Shown here: in pieces, positions 1 to 5,911 of the stretch
Layout: each line of letters starts with the position of its first letter
How positions within the stretch are numbered: the stretch's first letter is position 1
Assembly: GCA_016214425.1 (NCBI GenBank)
Contig: JACRON010000116.1
Location: 1 to 11,455 of the forward strand
DNA: 11,455 bases
Direction of reading: 5' to 3'
Source of the DNA: Nitrospirota bacterium
GTDB lineage: Bacteria; Nitrospirota; CAKKRA01; 9FT-COMBO-42-15
Notes under the pieces: model-generated
Databases searched by the model: none
What the model was told of the DNA's origin: nothing
The model's input: the letters and a program-made list of their open reading frames with translations, nothing else
Translations under genes and position numbers: made by a program

Positions 1-1
1 A

Positions 2-2359
2 TCTGGCCAGATTAAAGTTTATTGGGGCCATATAGGAGTTTTAGGACCTTTAGGTATTCCATATTTAATCTTTTTTTATATATATGCATCAGCCCTTCTT
101 TTGAACTGCTATCTCGGTTATAAAAGGGCAGTTACTGATGCTGAAAGGCTTAAATTAAAATACCTGACAATAGGCTTGCTTATTGGAACAATCGGCTCAA
201 TTGATTTTCTCGGCATGTCAGGGTTTAATGTCTATCAGTTTGGCTATATCTTTGTGGATGCCCTTGCTGCAATTATGGCATATACCATTGTCCGTCACAG
301 ACTTCTTGATATTGAAACAGTTGCGCACAAAACATTATTATGGCTAACAACCTTAATATCTATTGTTGTCTCAATATTTGTCCTTATTGTCATGTTAAGG
401 AGATGGGTTGAGACATTAAATAATATCCAGCAGACTATCTTTTATACGATTATATTTTTTATCTTTCTTTCAGCGTATAATTGGTTAAAACCAAGAATTG
501 ACCATTTTCTGCAGAGGAGAGAATATAAGGCAGAGGCTGTATTTATTGAGTTTATAAGAGACATTGCCCAGATTAAAGGTGTAGAGGACCTTGTTGATAA
601 AATTATTAATACCCTTGCAGATGTCTTTTATGCTGATACATATATAATTCTATTTGATGAGGATTATAAGAGATGTTCACTGATAAAAGGCATTGGCAGC
701 GCTGTTATTAAAGACAAAGATTATCTCCACGACCCTGTGCTGCTAAAATGGCTTAGAAATTATGATGAGATTATAGAGGTTGAACAGATTCAGATTGACC
801 CAGTCTATTCAGATATAAAAGACAAGGCAAAGGCATATTTTGACAGCCTTGACGCAAAGATATGCATCCCCCTGATTTTTTATGACAGGCTTTTGGGTTT
901 GATAACACTTGGCAAAAAGGGCGGCCTTAAACCCTTTACCATCTCAGATATAAAGTTACTTTCAATGTTCAGGATAGAGGCTACTGTTGCGCTTTCTAAT
1001 TCTATATCATATACAAATCTTCAGATGCTTAAAGGTGAACTGGAAGACAAAGTAAGGGAGAGGACAGATGATCTGGCAAAGGCATATATAGAGCTTAAAA
1101 AGGAGCACGAAAAGGCAAAGGAGGTTGCGAGGCTTAAATCGCTCTTTATGGCAAATGTCAGCCATGAATTAAGAACACCCCTCAGTTCAATAATAGGCTT
1201 TGCAGAACTGCTCGGAAACAGGGATTTTGGAGGGCTTACTGATAAACAGGATAAATATCTGAATACTATTCAGAAGAGCAGCAAGCGTCTTCTGCATCTG
1301 ATAAATAATATTCTTGATCTATCAAAGATTGACGCTGGCAAGATGCCCCTTGCTGCAAGTGAATTTCTCATTTCTGATCTACTAAGGGATGCTGTTGAGG
1401 ATTTCCTGCCGATTGTGTCCAAGAAGGAGATCAAGCTTCTATCAGAATTTGATGATGACCTGCCTTATATTACTGCTGATAGTGTCAAGCTGAAAGAGGT
1501 TATGGACAATCTATTAAGTAATGCAGTTAAATTTATACCAATGGGAGGCACTATAAAGGTCAGGGCAAGGCTTGTTAAACCTTCTGTGCTTCGCTCAAAG
1601 GCCTCTAAGCAGGATGAACTTAACCTTCCATCGGATATTCATTATAAAGACGATCTAAATTACATATATGTTTCTGTAGAGGACAGCGGAATAGGAATCA
1701 AGAAAGAAGACTTTGACCGCATATTTGATGCCTTTGAGCAGGTGGATAGTTCATATACAAAGCTGTATCAGGGCAGCGGTCTCGGCCTTGCTATAGTAAA
1801 AAAGTATATTGAACTTCATAAAGGCAGGATTTGGGTAGAGAGCGAATTAGGAAAGGGAAGCACATTTAGCTTTGTAATCCCAGAGAGAATAATAGCAGAC
1901 ATAGCATTAAAAAAGACAAGTTTTGATTTATACAAGATGCTGCATGGGATTATCTATATGATGTCATCAGAGACTGAGGCCAAGAGGGTGAAGATAGATT
2001 TCAGATGTGAATGGGCATTTGGATACAAAATAACAGCAGATAGGGAGATCTTAAGGGGCGTATTGATTAATATAATCAATAATGCTGTGCGGTACTCGCC
2101 AAAAGAAGGCAGTGTCATTGTAGAGCTGAAATCAGTCGGCAAGAAATATAATATTTCCATTGGCAACAAATGGGATAAGGAATACAGCGGTATGACATAT
2201 TCATTCTTTATAACAAAAGGGGATGATGATATAAGTCCAAAGGTATGTATTGGCCTCTCAGATGCAAAGACCATCATTGAAGCCCACGGCGGCGCCATCT
2301 CTGTAAGAAATAATGTTGAAGATAAAATGACATGGCTTGAGATTTCCATTCCTGAATAA
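2..2359 (+). CDS. Membrane sensor histidine kinase with GAF domain and a second, degenerate ATPase domain (5' partial)
   Basis: The reading frame is open to the left edge, so the true N-terminus lies outside the window. Numbering here counts from the TTG at 101. The first ~130 residues hold several hydrophobic helices ending in a 7TM-kinase-like junction (AYTIVRHRLLDI), then two more membrane segments (about residues 80-100 and 112-130). A GAF-like domain follows (about 145-300), then a charged coiled coil (300-345). The HisKA domain has H-box NVSHELRTPL; the phospho-accepting His codon is at 1163-1165. A complete HATPase follows: N-box DNLLSNAVKF, G1 DSGIGI, F-box FDAFEQVD, G2 GSGLGLAIVKKY, ending about residue 595. 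The last ~150 residues repeat the ATPase plan in worn form (INIINNAVRYSPKEG, later IGLSDAKTIIEAHGG) without a DxGxG box. No response regulator is visible beside it; the signal is unknown. Kinase identity is very secure, the second ATPase call is my inference. Confidence 0.95.
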   Translation, partial: SGQIKVYWGHIGVLGPLGIPYLIFFYIYASALLLNCYLGYKRAVTDAERLKLKYLTIGLLIGTIGSIDFLGMSGFNVYQFGYIFVDALAAIMAYTIVRHRLLDIETVAHKTLLWLTTLISIVVSIFVLIVMLRRWVETLNNIQQTIFYTIIFFIFLSAYNWLKPRIDHFLQRREYKAEAVFIEFIRDIAQIKGVEDLVDKIINTLADVFYADTYIILFDEDYKRCSLIKGIGSAVIKDKDYLHDPVLLKWLRNYDEIIEVEQIQIDPVYSDIKDKAKAYFDSLDAKICIPLIFYDRLLGLITLGKKGGLKPFTISDIKLLSMFRIEATVALSNSISYTNLQMLKGELEDKVRERTDDLAKAYIELKKEHEKAKEVARLKSLFMANVSHELRTPLSSIIGFAELLGNRDFGGLTDKQDKYLNTIQKSSKRLLHLINNILDLSKIDAGKMPLAASEFLISDLLRDAVEDFLPIVSKKEIKLLSEFDDDLPYITADSVKLKEVMDNLLSNAVKFIPMGGTIKVRARLVKPSVLRSKASKQDELNLPSDIHYKDDLNYIYVSVEDSGIGIKKEDFDRIFDAFEQVDSSYTKLYQGSGLGLAIVKKYIELHKGRIWVESELGKGSTFSFVIPERIIADIALKKTSFDLYKMLHGIIYMMSSETEAKRVKIDFRCEWAFGYKITADREILRGVLINIINNAVRYSPKEGSVIVELKSVGKKYNISIGNKWDKEYSGMTYSFFITKGDDDISPKVCIGLSDAKTIIEAHGGAISVRNNVEDKMTWLEISIPE

Positions 2360-2370
2360 TGTGAAAAGGC

Positions 2371-2399
2371 TTGACACCCAAAGGTTAAAGATGTATTAT
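2371..2399 (+). promoter_or_regulatory. Strong sigma70-type promoter of the arsR-like gene
   Basis: TTGACA at 2371-2376 and TATTAT at 2394-2399 are separated by exactly 17 bases. The -35 is a perfect match and the -10 matches 5 of 6. It starts 11 bases after the kinase stop codon, so the regulator is not dependent on kinase transcription. Predicted transcription start is about 2405-2407, giving a short leader of about 33 nt. Confidence 0.8.
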
Positions 2400-2429
2400 A
2401 TTCAGGAAATATTCATATATTCGAATATA
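2398..2429 (+). promoter_or_regulatory. Palindromic operator candidate with repeated ATATTC half-sites
   Basis: TATATTCGAATATA (2416-2429) is a perfect 14-bp palindrome. Two more ATATTC half-sites precede it at 2398-2403 and 2409-2414. The cluster covers the end of the -10 box, the predicted start of transcription and the leader, which is where an ArsR-family repressor binds its own promoter. AT-rich imperfect palindromes of this sort are typical operators of the family. Autoregulation is inferred from position. Confidence 0.6.
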
Positions 2430-2438
2430 AGGAGATTT

Positions 2439-2852
2439 ATGGCAAGGGTAGAAGAGATTCAAACCATGAATACCGCCCGCCAGAATGAAGACCTTAAAGG
2501 TGTCTGCAAGGAAACTGCAAAGCTATTCAAGATACTTTCTAATTCAGTAAGACTTGAAATACTGTGTCATATCCTTTCAAGGAAGGAGATCTGCGTAAAG
2601 AATCTTACCGAATTTCTTGGCAGAAGACAGGCGAATGTCTCCCAGCATCTGGCAATACTCAGAAATACAGGGATAATTGATTTTACAAGAAGAGAGAACT
2701 ATGTCTGCTATTTTCTGAAAGACAAGAAGCTGGTAAAACTCCTTATGGAGTTTAAATCAACTATTGGAAAGAGCAGAATGATAGATTTTTGCAGAGAAGA
2801 CGGCAGAGGGATATTAGTAGAACAAAAGTTCAAACTTATAACGGCAAAGTAA
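2439..2852 (+). CDS. ArsR-family winged-helix transcriptional regulator, possibly thiol/sulfane-sulfur responsive
   Basis: A 137-residue ArsR/SmtB-type repressor. I chose ATG 2439 because AAGGAG lies 4 bases before it and it follows a promoter; an upstream in-frame TTG at 2337 would precede that promoter. ArsR signatures: LFKILSNSVRLEILCHIL (about 29-46), the KEICVKNLTEFLG helix (49-61) and the recognition helix QANVSQHLAILRNTGII (64-80), then the wing RRENYVCYFL. Cysteines are at 23, 43, 52, 90 and 118. C43 in the ILC motif sits where persulfide-sensing relatives (SqrR, BigR, sHdrR) carry one of their two reactive cysteines; C118 could be the partner, but its spacing (75 residues) is longer than the roughly 66 I recall for that group. 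C52 is where ArsR has its first metal-binding Cys, but the second is Lys. Next gene is tusA, so a role as regulator of this sulfur cluster is likely. Confidence 0.9.
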   Translation: MARVEEIQTMNTARQNEDLKGVCKETAKLFKILSNSVRLEILCHILSRKEICVKNLTEFLGRRQANVSQHLAILRNTGIIDFTRRENYVCYFLKDKKLVKLLMEFKSTIGKSRMIDFCREDGRGILVEQKFKLITAK

Positions 2853-2855
2853 AAA

Positions 2856-2885
2856 GCTCCAGCCTGCCTGTCGGCAGACAGGAGC
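2856..2885 (+). repeat. Hairpin in the arsR-tusA gap
   Basis: CCTGTC-GGCA-GACAGG (2867-2882) is a perfect 6-bp stem with a 4-base loop. GCTCC (2856-2860) and GGAGC (2881-2885) offer an alternative outer stem around CTGCC-TGTC-GGCAG. Such compact GC hairpins recur between genes in environmental bacteria. There is no U-tract directly after it (the next T run is at 2903-2907), so I read it as an mRNA-processing or partial attenuation element, or an interspersed repeat, not as a clear terminator. Confidence 0.55.
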
Positions 2886-2946
2886 GATAAGGCAGCAGTT
2901 GGATTTTTTACGAAGCCGTACAAAGAAAGAAGGGAGGGAGAAAAAT

Positions 2947-3180
2947 ATGGATATCAAAGCAGATAAGGTCCTTGACTGCAAGGGACTGAGCTGTCCATTG
3001 CCTGTATTAAAGACAAAGAAGGCGATAGAAGAGCTCAAGAGCGGACAGATCCTTGAGATGATTGCAACCGACCCTGGCTCAAAGAATGATATGGAGGCAT
3101 GGGCAAACAGGACAGGCAATCCTATCATTGGCACAAAAGAAGATGCTGGGACATATGTTTTCTTTATTAAAAAATCTTAA
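2947..3180 (+). CDS. tusA: TusA-family sulfur carrier protein
   Basis: A 77-residue SirA/TusA protein of normal length. It carries sulfane sulfur as a persulfide on a cysteine and passes it between cytoplasmic sulfurtransferases. The CPxP motif is intact (SCPLP, active Cys16), preceded by a second cysteine at 11 (LDCKGLSCP). The family C-terminal pattern EMIATDPGSKNDMEAWANRTGN follows. ATG 2947 is chosen because GGGAGGGAG ends 6 bases before it; the frame is open further upstream but no better start exists. It lies 94 bases after the ArsR-like gene and before the DsrE-like gene. The TusA-DsrE pairing next to a lipoyl carrier points to sulfur delivery in a dissimilatory or lipoate-linked pathway, rather than tRNA thiolation. 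Confidence 0.95.
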   Translation: MDIKADKVLDCKGLSCPLPVLKTKKAIEELKSGQILEMIATDPGSKNDMEAWANRTGNPIIGTKEDAGTYVFFIKKS

Positions 3181-3185
3181 AAAGA

Positions 3186-3203
3186 CATCCTAATAAAAGG
3201 ATG
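3186..3203 (+). repeat. Small hairpin just after tusA
   Basis: CATCCT (3186-3191) and AGGATG (3198-3203) form a 6-bp stem with a 6-base loop, 5 bases after the tusA stop. There is no U-run behind it, so termination is doubtful. Confidence 0.35.
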
Positions 3204-3206
3204 CTT

Positions 3207-3244
3207 GATTACACAGATAAAGATTAGTTTTAATCTGTGTAATC
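3207..3244 (+). repeat. Perfect 12-bp inverted repeat (ATCTGTGTAATC type)
   Basis: GATTACACAGAT (3207-3218) is exactly complementary to ATCTGTGTAATC (3233-3244), with a 14-base loop. A further partial copy (ATCTGTGAAATCAATC) follows at about 3256-3270. The text resembles the 'ATCTGTGTAATC' intergenic repeats scattered through many environmental genomes. It lies in the 200-base gap between tusA and dsrE and could shape the shared transcript. Confidence 0.75.
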
Positions 3245-3324
3245 GTATTCTCAAATCTGTGAAATCAATCTTAGATTTTGCTGCTGAGGCGAATATATCC
3301 CTATTTGTATAAGATTGGAATTGG

Positions 3325-3387
3325 ATGGCCAATCCTGAACAGTTTAAACGGCTTGAACAGTTTAAACGGTTCAAGAGGATTGGCCAT
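3325..3387 (+). repeat. Long inverted repeat enclosing an 18-bp tandem duplication, directly before dsrE
   Basis: ATGGCCAATCCT (3325-3336) pairs perfectly with AGGATTGGCCAT (3376-3387). Between them is a tandem duplication of an 18-bp unit (3337-3354 and 3355-3372), 16 of 18 positions identical, each unit holding the palindrome GTTTAAAC. The halves can also pair with each other, so the transcript should fold into one long hairpin ending 3 bases before the ATG at 3390 and 21 before the TTG at 3408. No T-run follows, so it is not a classic terminator. Confidence 0.85.
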
Positions 3388-3407
3388 TTATGTTTTGGGA
3401 GTGCAAA

Positions 3408-3785
3408 TTGAGCGAGAAGAAGAAGTTATTAATTATCCAGACAAGCGGTATAGACACACCTGAGAGGACCGCCGCGCCTTTTTATATTGCCACATCTGCT
3501 GCAACGATGGATGTGGATGTTACCATTGCCTTTACCATAAACGGCTCAACAATTGTTAAAAAAGGGGCTGCAGAAAAGATATTTGTAAAAGAAGGAAGCA
3601 ATCAGAGCCTGAGGGTATTTCTTGACCAGGCAGTTGAAAATGGCGTTAAGCTTGTTATATGCCATCCAAGCCTTGAACTTCATGATATAAAAAAGGAAGA
3701 ACTTATCCCTGAGGTAAAAGAGATAATCGGCGGTGCTGCATTGGTAGACATGGCCCTTGAGGCAGACAGGGTCTTGACATTTTAG
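3408..3785 (+). CDS. DsrE-family sulfurtransferase
   Basis: A DsrE/DsrF-like protein of 125 residues (131 from ATG 3390). Family features are the N-terminal beta strand KKLLIIQTSG, the TAAPFYIATSAATMDVDVTIAFT segment, GAAEKI, and VKLVICHPSLELHDI with the only cysteine (Cys85), the expected persulfide-carrying residue. The ending ALEADRVLTF is also typical. I prefer TTG 3408, since GGGAG lies 6 bases upstream outside the hairpin. The AGAGGA that would serve ATG 3390 is mostly buried in the hairpin stem. In sulfur-oxidation clusters DsrE3-type proteins exchange sulfur with TusA, encoded just upstream. Exact DsrE subgroup cannot be settled by eye. Confidence 0.88.
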   Translation: MSEKKKLLIIQTSGIDTPERTAAPFYIATSAATMDVDVTIAFTINGSTIVKKGAAEKIFVKEGSNQSLRVFLDQAVENGVKLVICHPSLELHDIKKEELIPEVKEIIGGAALVDMALEADRVLTF

Positions 3786-3796
3786 CTAATCCTGCA

Positions 3797-4204
3797 TTAA
3801 TTCTTTCTTTTCTCTCCCCTGTGGACTTTCAGTATAAGGTCTATATGATTATCACAATGTTCTATCTCAGCATTATTAGCCAATGCACAGGCTGTAATTA
3901 CTAAGTCAGCAGAAGGAACAGTCTGCCCTGCCTCTCTGCATCTTTGAGCTAATAAACGGGCTGTTTGCCAGACTTCGGGGGTAGTCTCCAGACAGATAAT
4001 CTCGTCTTCCAGCTCTGATAGCTTCTGTCTTTCATAAGCGCCCCTAGCGCCATTCCATAACTCCACTGCTACCATGTCACACCATGCTGCACGACCATCA
4101 ATCATGAGATTTTCTACCTCATTTCTGATATCAGGACTTCCTGTTAAGCGAAGGGCTTCTATCCAGCTTGAGGTATCAATCAGGACTACTTTCTCTTTTC
4201 CCAC
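3797..4204 (-). CDS. vapC: PIN-domain ribonuclease toxin, VapC family
   Basis: A 135-residue PIN-domain protein that should cleave RNA with bound Mg/Mn. All four acidic residues expected at the active site are visible: D10 in VLIDTSSWIE, E48 in VAVELWNGA, D100 in PSADLVITA and D118 in HCDNHID. The start is a GTG (4204-4202), overlapping the end of the antitoxin gene by 19 bases, so translation is probably coupled to it. Its stop lies 11 bases from the stop of the convergent dsrE-like gene, with no hairpin terminator between. It sits between two sulfur/lipoate genes and is on the opposite strand, so it is an inserted accessory module. Looks intact. Confidence 0.93.
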   Translation of the reverse strand: MGKEKVVLIDTSSWIEALRLTGSPDIRNEVENLMIDGRAAWCDMVAVELWNGARGAYERQKLSELEDEIICLETTPEVWQTARLLAQRCREAGQTVPSADLVITACALANNAEIEHCDNHIDLILKVHRGEKRKN

Positions 4205-4407
4205 TTTTTATCTTCCCTCATGGTTTTGAGATCTTCCTGAGTCATGAAGTCTTTAAATGTGCCAAGTATTTTTGCGAGCTTGGCAAGCCTGTACCTTCTA
4301 TTAAAATCCTTGAGGGCATATACTACGGCATCCCGTTTTGTCTTTGCGCCAGTATACTTAATTGCTTCTTTCAAATCCTCATCTGGAATATCAATTGTTG
4401 TTTTCAT
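4186..4407 (-). CDS. vapB: VapB-type antitoxin (ribbon-helix-helix)
   Basis: A 73-residue antitoxin. The N-terminal strand MKTTIDIPDEDLKEAIKYTGAKTKRDAVVYALKDF is the classic DNA-binding ribbon-helix-helix of the VapB family (DUF2191-like); the rest is a charged toxin-neutralising tail ending in KKWEKRK. It precedes and overlaps vapC by 19 bases. There is no ribosome binding site before the ATG, because the promoter -10 box ends only 6 bases upstream; the mRNA is probably leaderless. The complex would normally repress its own promoter. Confidence 0.9.
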   Translation of the reverse strand: MKTTIDIPDEDLKEAIKYTGAKTKRDAVVYALKDFNRRYRLAKLAKILGTFKDFMTQEDLKTMREDKKWEKRK

Positions 4408-4413
4408 GATTCT

Positions 4414-4442
4414 ATAATATAACTATTTGGATTCTTTGTCAA
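4414..4442 (-). promoter_or_regulatory. Promoter of vapBC, consistent with a leaderless transcript
   Basis: On the minus strand TTGACA (4442-4437) and TATTAT (4419-4414) are spaced by 17 bases, an almost perfect sigma70 promoter. The vapB ATG begins at 4407, only 6 bases beyond the -10 box, where transcription would start. AT-rich sequence across the box could also be the VapBC operator. Confidence 0.8.
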
Positions 4443-4488
4443 GTCCAAACAGATTACTACTATTAAGGTATGAGTATTCTGAGTTTTA

Positions 4489-4497
4489 TGATATACT
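4489..4497 (+). promoter_or_regulatory. Candidate extended -10 promoter for lbpA
   Basis: TGATATACT matches the TGnTATAAT extended -10 pattern with one mismatch and lies about 50 bases before the lbpA start. No convincing -35 is seen. It would restart transcription after the vapBC interruption, divergent from the vapBC promoter. Confidence 0.45.
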
Positions 4498-4547
4498 AAA
4501 AGCCATAGAAATAGCACATTAAGGGCAAAGGGGAGTGATTATGTCCT

Positions 4548-4994
4548 ATGGCAAAAATCAATGACTGCGATATTCCAGAAGACCTTTATTATGATGGCGA
4601 GCATGATGTGTGGGTGAGGTTTGAGGAGAGCAATACCTTTGTGGTAGGTATGACAGACATTGCCCAGAGCCTTGCCGGCAGATTTCTCTATGCACATATA
4701 AAAGAGGCAGGCAAGCATGTTGAGGCAGGAAAGAGCATTGCCACTGTTGAAAGCAGCAAGTGGGTTGGCCCTGTGCGCACTCCTGTTGCCGGTGAGATTA
4801 TAGCAGTCAATGAAAAGGTGGAGGAGAATCCATGCCTGATTAACAAAAGCCCATATAATGACGGCTGGATTGCAAGATTAAAAATTAAAGATATTGCAGA
4901 GGCAAAGAATAGGCTTATTACAGGCAAGGCTGCTGTGGAGGTCTACAAAAAGAAGATAGAGGAACAAAAGATTGAGTGTAAAAAGATAAAGTAA
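4548..4994 (+). CDS. lbpA: GcvH-like lipoyl-carrier protein, LbpA type
   Basis: A 148-residue GcvH-fold protein. The family start IPEDLYYDGEHDVWVRFE (9-26), GMTDIAQSLAG (34-44) and lipoylation loop ATVESSKWVGPVRTPVAGEI are all present; K71 is the expected lipoyl lysine. The loop differs from glycine-cleavage H protein, where ESVKAA is usual; here it is ESSKWVG, and no other glycine-cleavage gene is present. A Lys-rich tail of ~20 residues extends past the usual end. Neighbours (TusA, DsrE, radical SAM lipoate synthase, lipoate ligase) identify it as the lipoate-binding protein of the sHdr sulfur pathway, whose lipoyl arm carries sulfur intermediates; that role is inferred. ATG 4548 is the only workable start (an in-frame TGA lies at 4536), though GGGGAG is 12 bases away and better placed for another ATG at 4541. 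Confidence 0.9.
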   Translation: MAKINDCDIPEDLYYDGEHDVWVRFEESNTFVVGMTDIAQSLAGRFLYAHIKEAGKHVEAGKSIATVESSKWVGPVRTPVAGEIIAVNEKVEENPCLINKSPYNDGWIARLKIKDIAEAKNRLITGKAAVEVYKKKIEEQKIECKKIK

Positions 4995-4999
4995 CGGCC

Positions 5000-5911
5000 A
5001 TGTTCATTCCTAACCATAATGATATTTACTTCTATGCCCCTTTCATAAAATCCTACGAGACATCTGAATTTAAAAATACCTGTTCCTGCGATTTTATGCC
5101 AGTATCAATTACAGGTTCAAACTGTGAACTAAATTGCGACCACTGCAGGACAAGGATTCTGCAATCAATGAGACCTGCAAGAACACCAGAAATGCTTTTT
5201 GAACTTGCAGAGGAATATAAAAGAAGAAGCGCCTCTGGAATGCTTATAAGCGGCGGCTCAGATAAAAATGGTGTTGTGCCGCTAAGAGGATTTCTTCCTG
5301 CAATAAAGGAAATCAAAGAGCGATTAGGATTAAAGGTCTTTGTTCATTCAGGCCTTGTTAATGATGAAATTGCAAAGGGCTTAAAAGAGGCAGATGTGGA
5401 CTCTGTATTGATAGACATTATCGGCTCTGATGAGACTATCAGAGAGGTATATCATCTTAAAGATGTATCAATAGATGATTATGAAGAATCCCTCAGGTCT
5501 TTGCAAAAATATGGCCTTTCTATATCGCCTCACATAGTCATTGGCCTTCATTATGGAAAGATAAAAGGTGAGTTTAATGCGTTAAGGATAATCGCAAAAT
5601 ATAAACCATCTTCAGTGGTATTTGTTGTAATAACGTCTCTTCCTGATACGCCAATGGAAAATGTTTCATTGCCTACGACAGAAGAAGCAGGTAATATATT
5701 TCTAAAGGCAAGGAGGCTTCTTCCTGAGACTCCAATAATCCTCGGATGCGAAAGAGGATTTGGCAGATATAAGGCTGAGCTTGATATTGCTGCCCTTAAA
5801 GCAGGGTTCAATGGCATTGCCTATCCATCAGAAGGTATTATTGAAATGGCAAAGGGATTTGGTTTGAAACCGCATTTTTCTTCTGCATGTTGCGCAATGG
5901 GATTAAGATGA
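5000..5911 (+). CDS. lipS1: Radical SAM protein, LipS1-type lipoate synthase component
   Basis: A 303-residue radical SAM enzyme. The cluster motif CxxxCxxC is C42-ELN-C46-DH-C49. Extra cysteines occur at 28 and 30 (NTCSCDF), at 250 (ILGCERGFG) and a C-terminal pair at 297-298 (SSACCAM), enough to bind an auxiliary iron-sulfur cluster of the sort lipoate synthases sacrifice as sulfur donor. GGSDKNG and the TIM-barrel strands follow in order. It begins 5 bases after the lbpA stop and its last four bases (ATGA) overlap the start of the ligase gene, so the three genes are translationally linked. LipS1 and LipS2 are known to act together to insert the two sulfurs into an octanoyl group already attached to the carrier protein. 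Radical SAM call is near certain; the LipS1 assignment rests on context and on recognised N-terminal pattern (MFIPNHNDIYFYAP). Confidence 0.85.
   Translation: MFIPNHNDIYFYAPFIKSYETSEFKNTCSCDFMPVSITGSNCELNCDHCRTRILQSMRPARTPEMLFELAEEYKRRSASGMLISGGSDKNGVVPLRGFLPAIKEIKERLGLKVFVHSGLVNDEIAKGLKEADVDSVLIDIIGSDETIREVYHLKDVSIDDYEESLRSLQKYGLSISPHIVIGLHYGKIKGEFNALRIIAKYKPSSVVFVVITSLPDTPMENVSLPTTEEAGNIFLKARRLLPETPIILGCERGFGRYKAELDIAALKAGFNGIAYPSEGIIEMAKGFGLKPHFSSACCAMGLR

Noticed and set aside
2337..2438. Longer arsR from TTG 2337
   Set aside because: It would start before the promoter and overlap the kinase end; the family alignment begins well after ATG 2439.
2899..2946. Longer tusA from TTG 2899
   Set aside because: The added residues do not resemble TusA and the strong ribosome site belongs to ATG 2947.
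3325..3387. CRISPR-like or terminator reading of the tandem repeats before dsrE
   Set aside because: Only two adjacent 18-bp units without spacers, and no T-run after the hairpin.
4548..4994. Glycine cleavage H protein (gcvH) of central metabolism
   Set aside because: The lipoylation loop and all neighbours fit a sulfur-pathway carrier, and no gcvT/gcvP is nearby; the fold is nevertheless the same.
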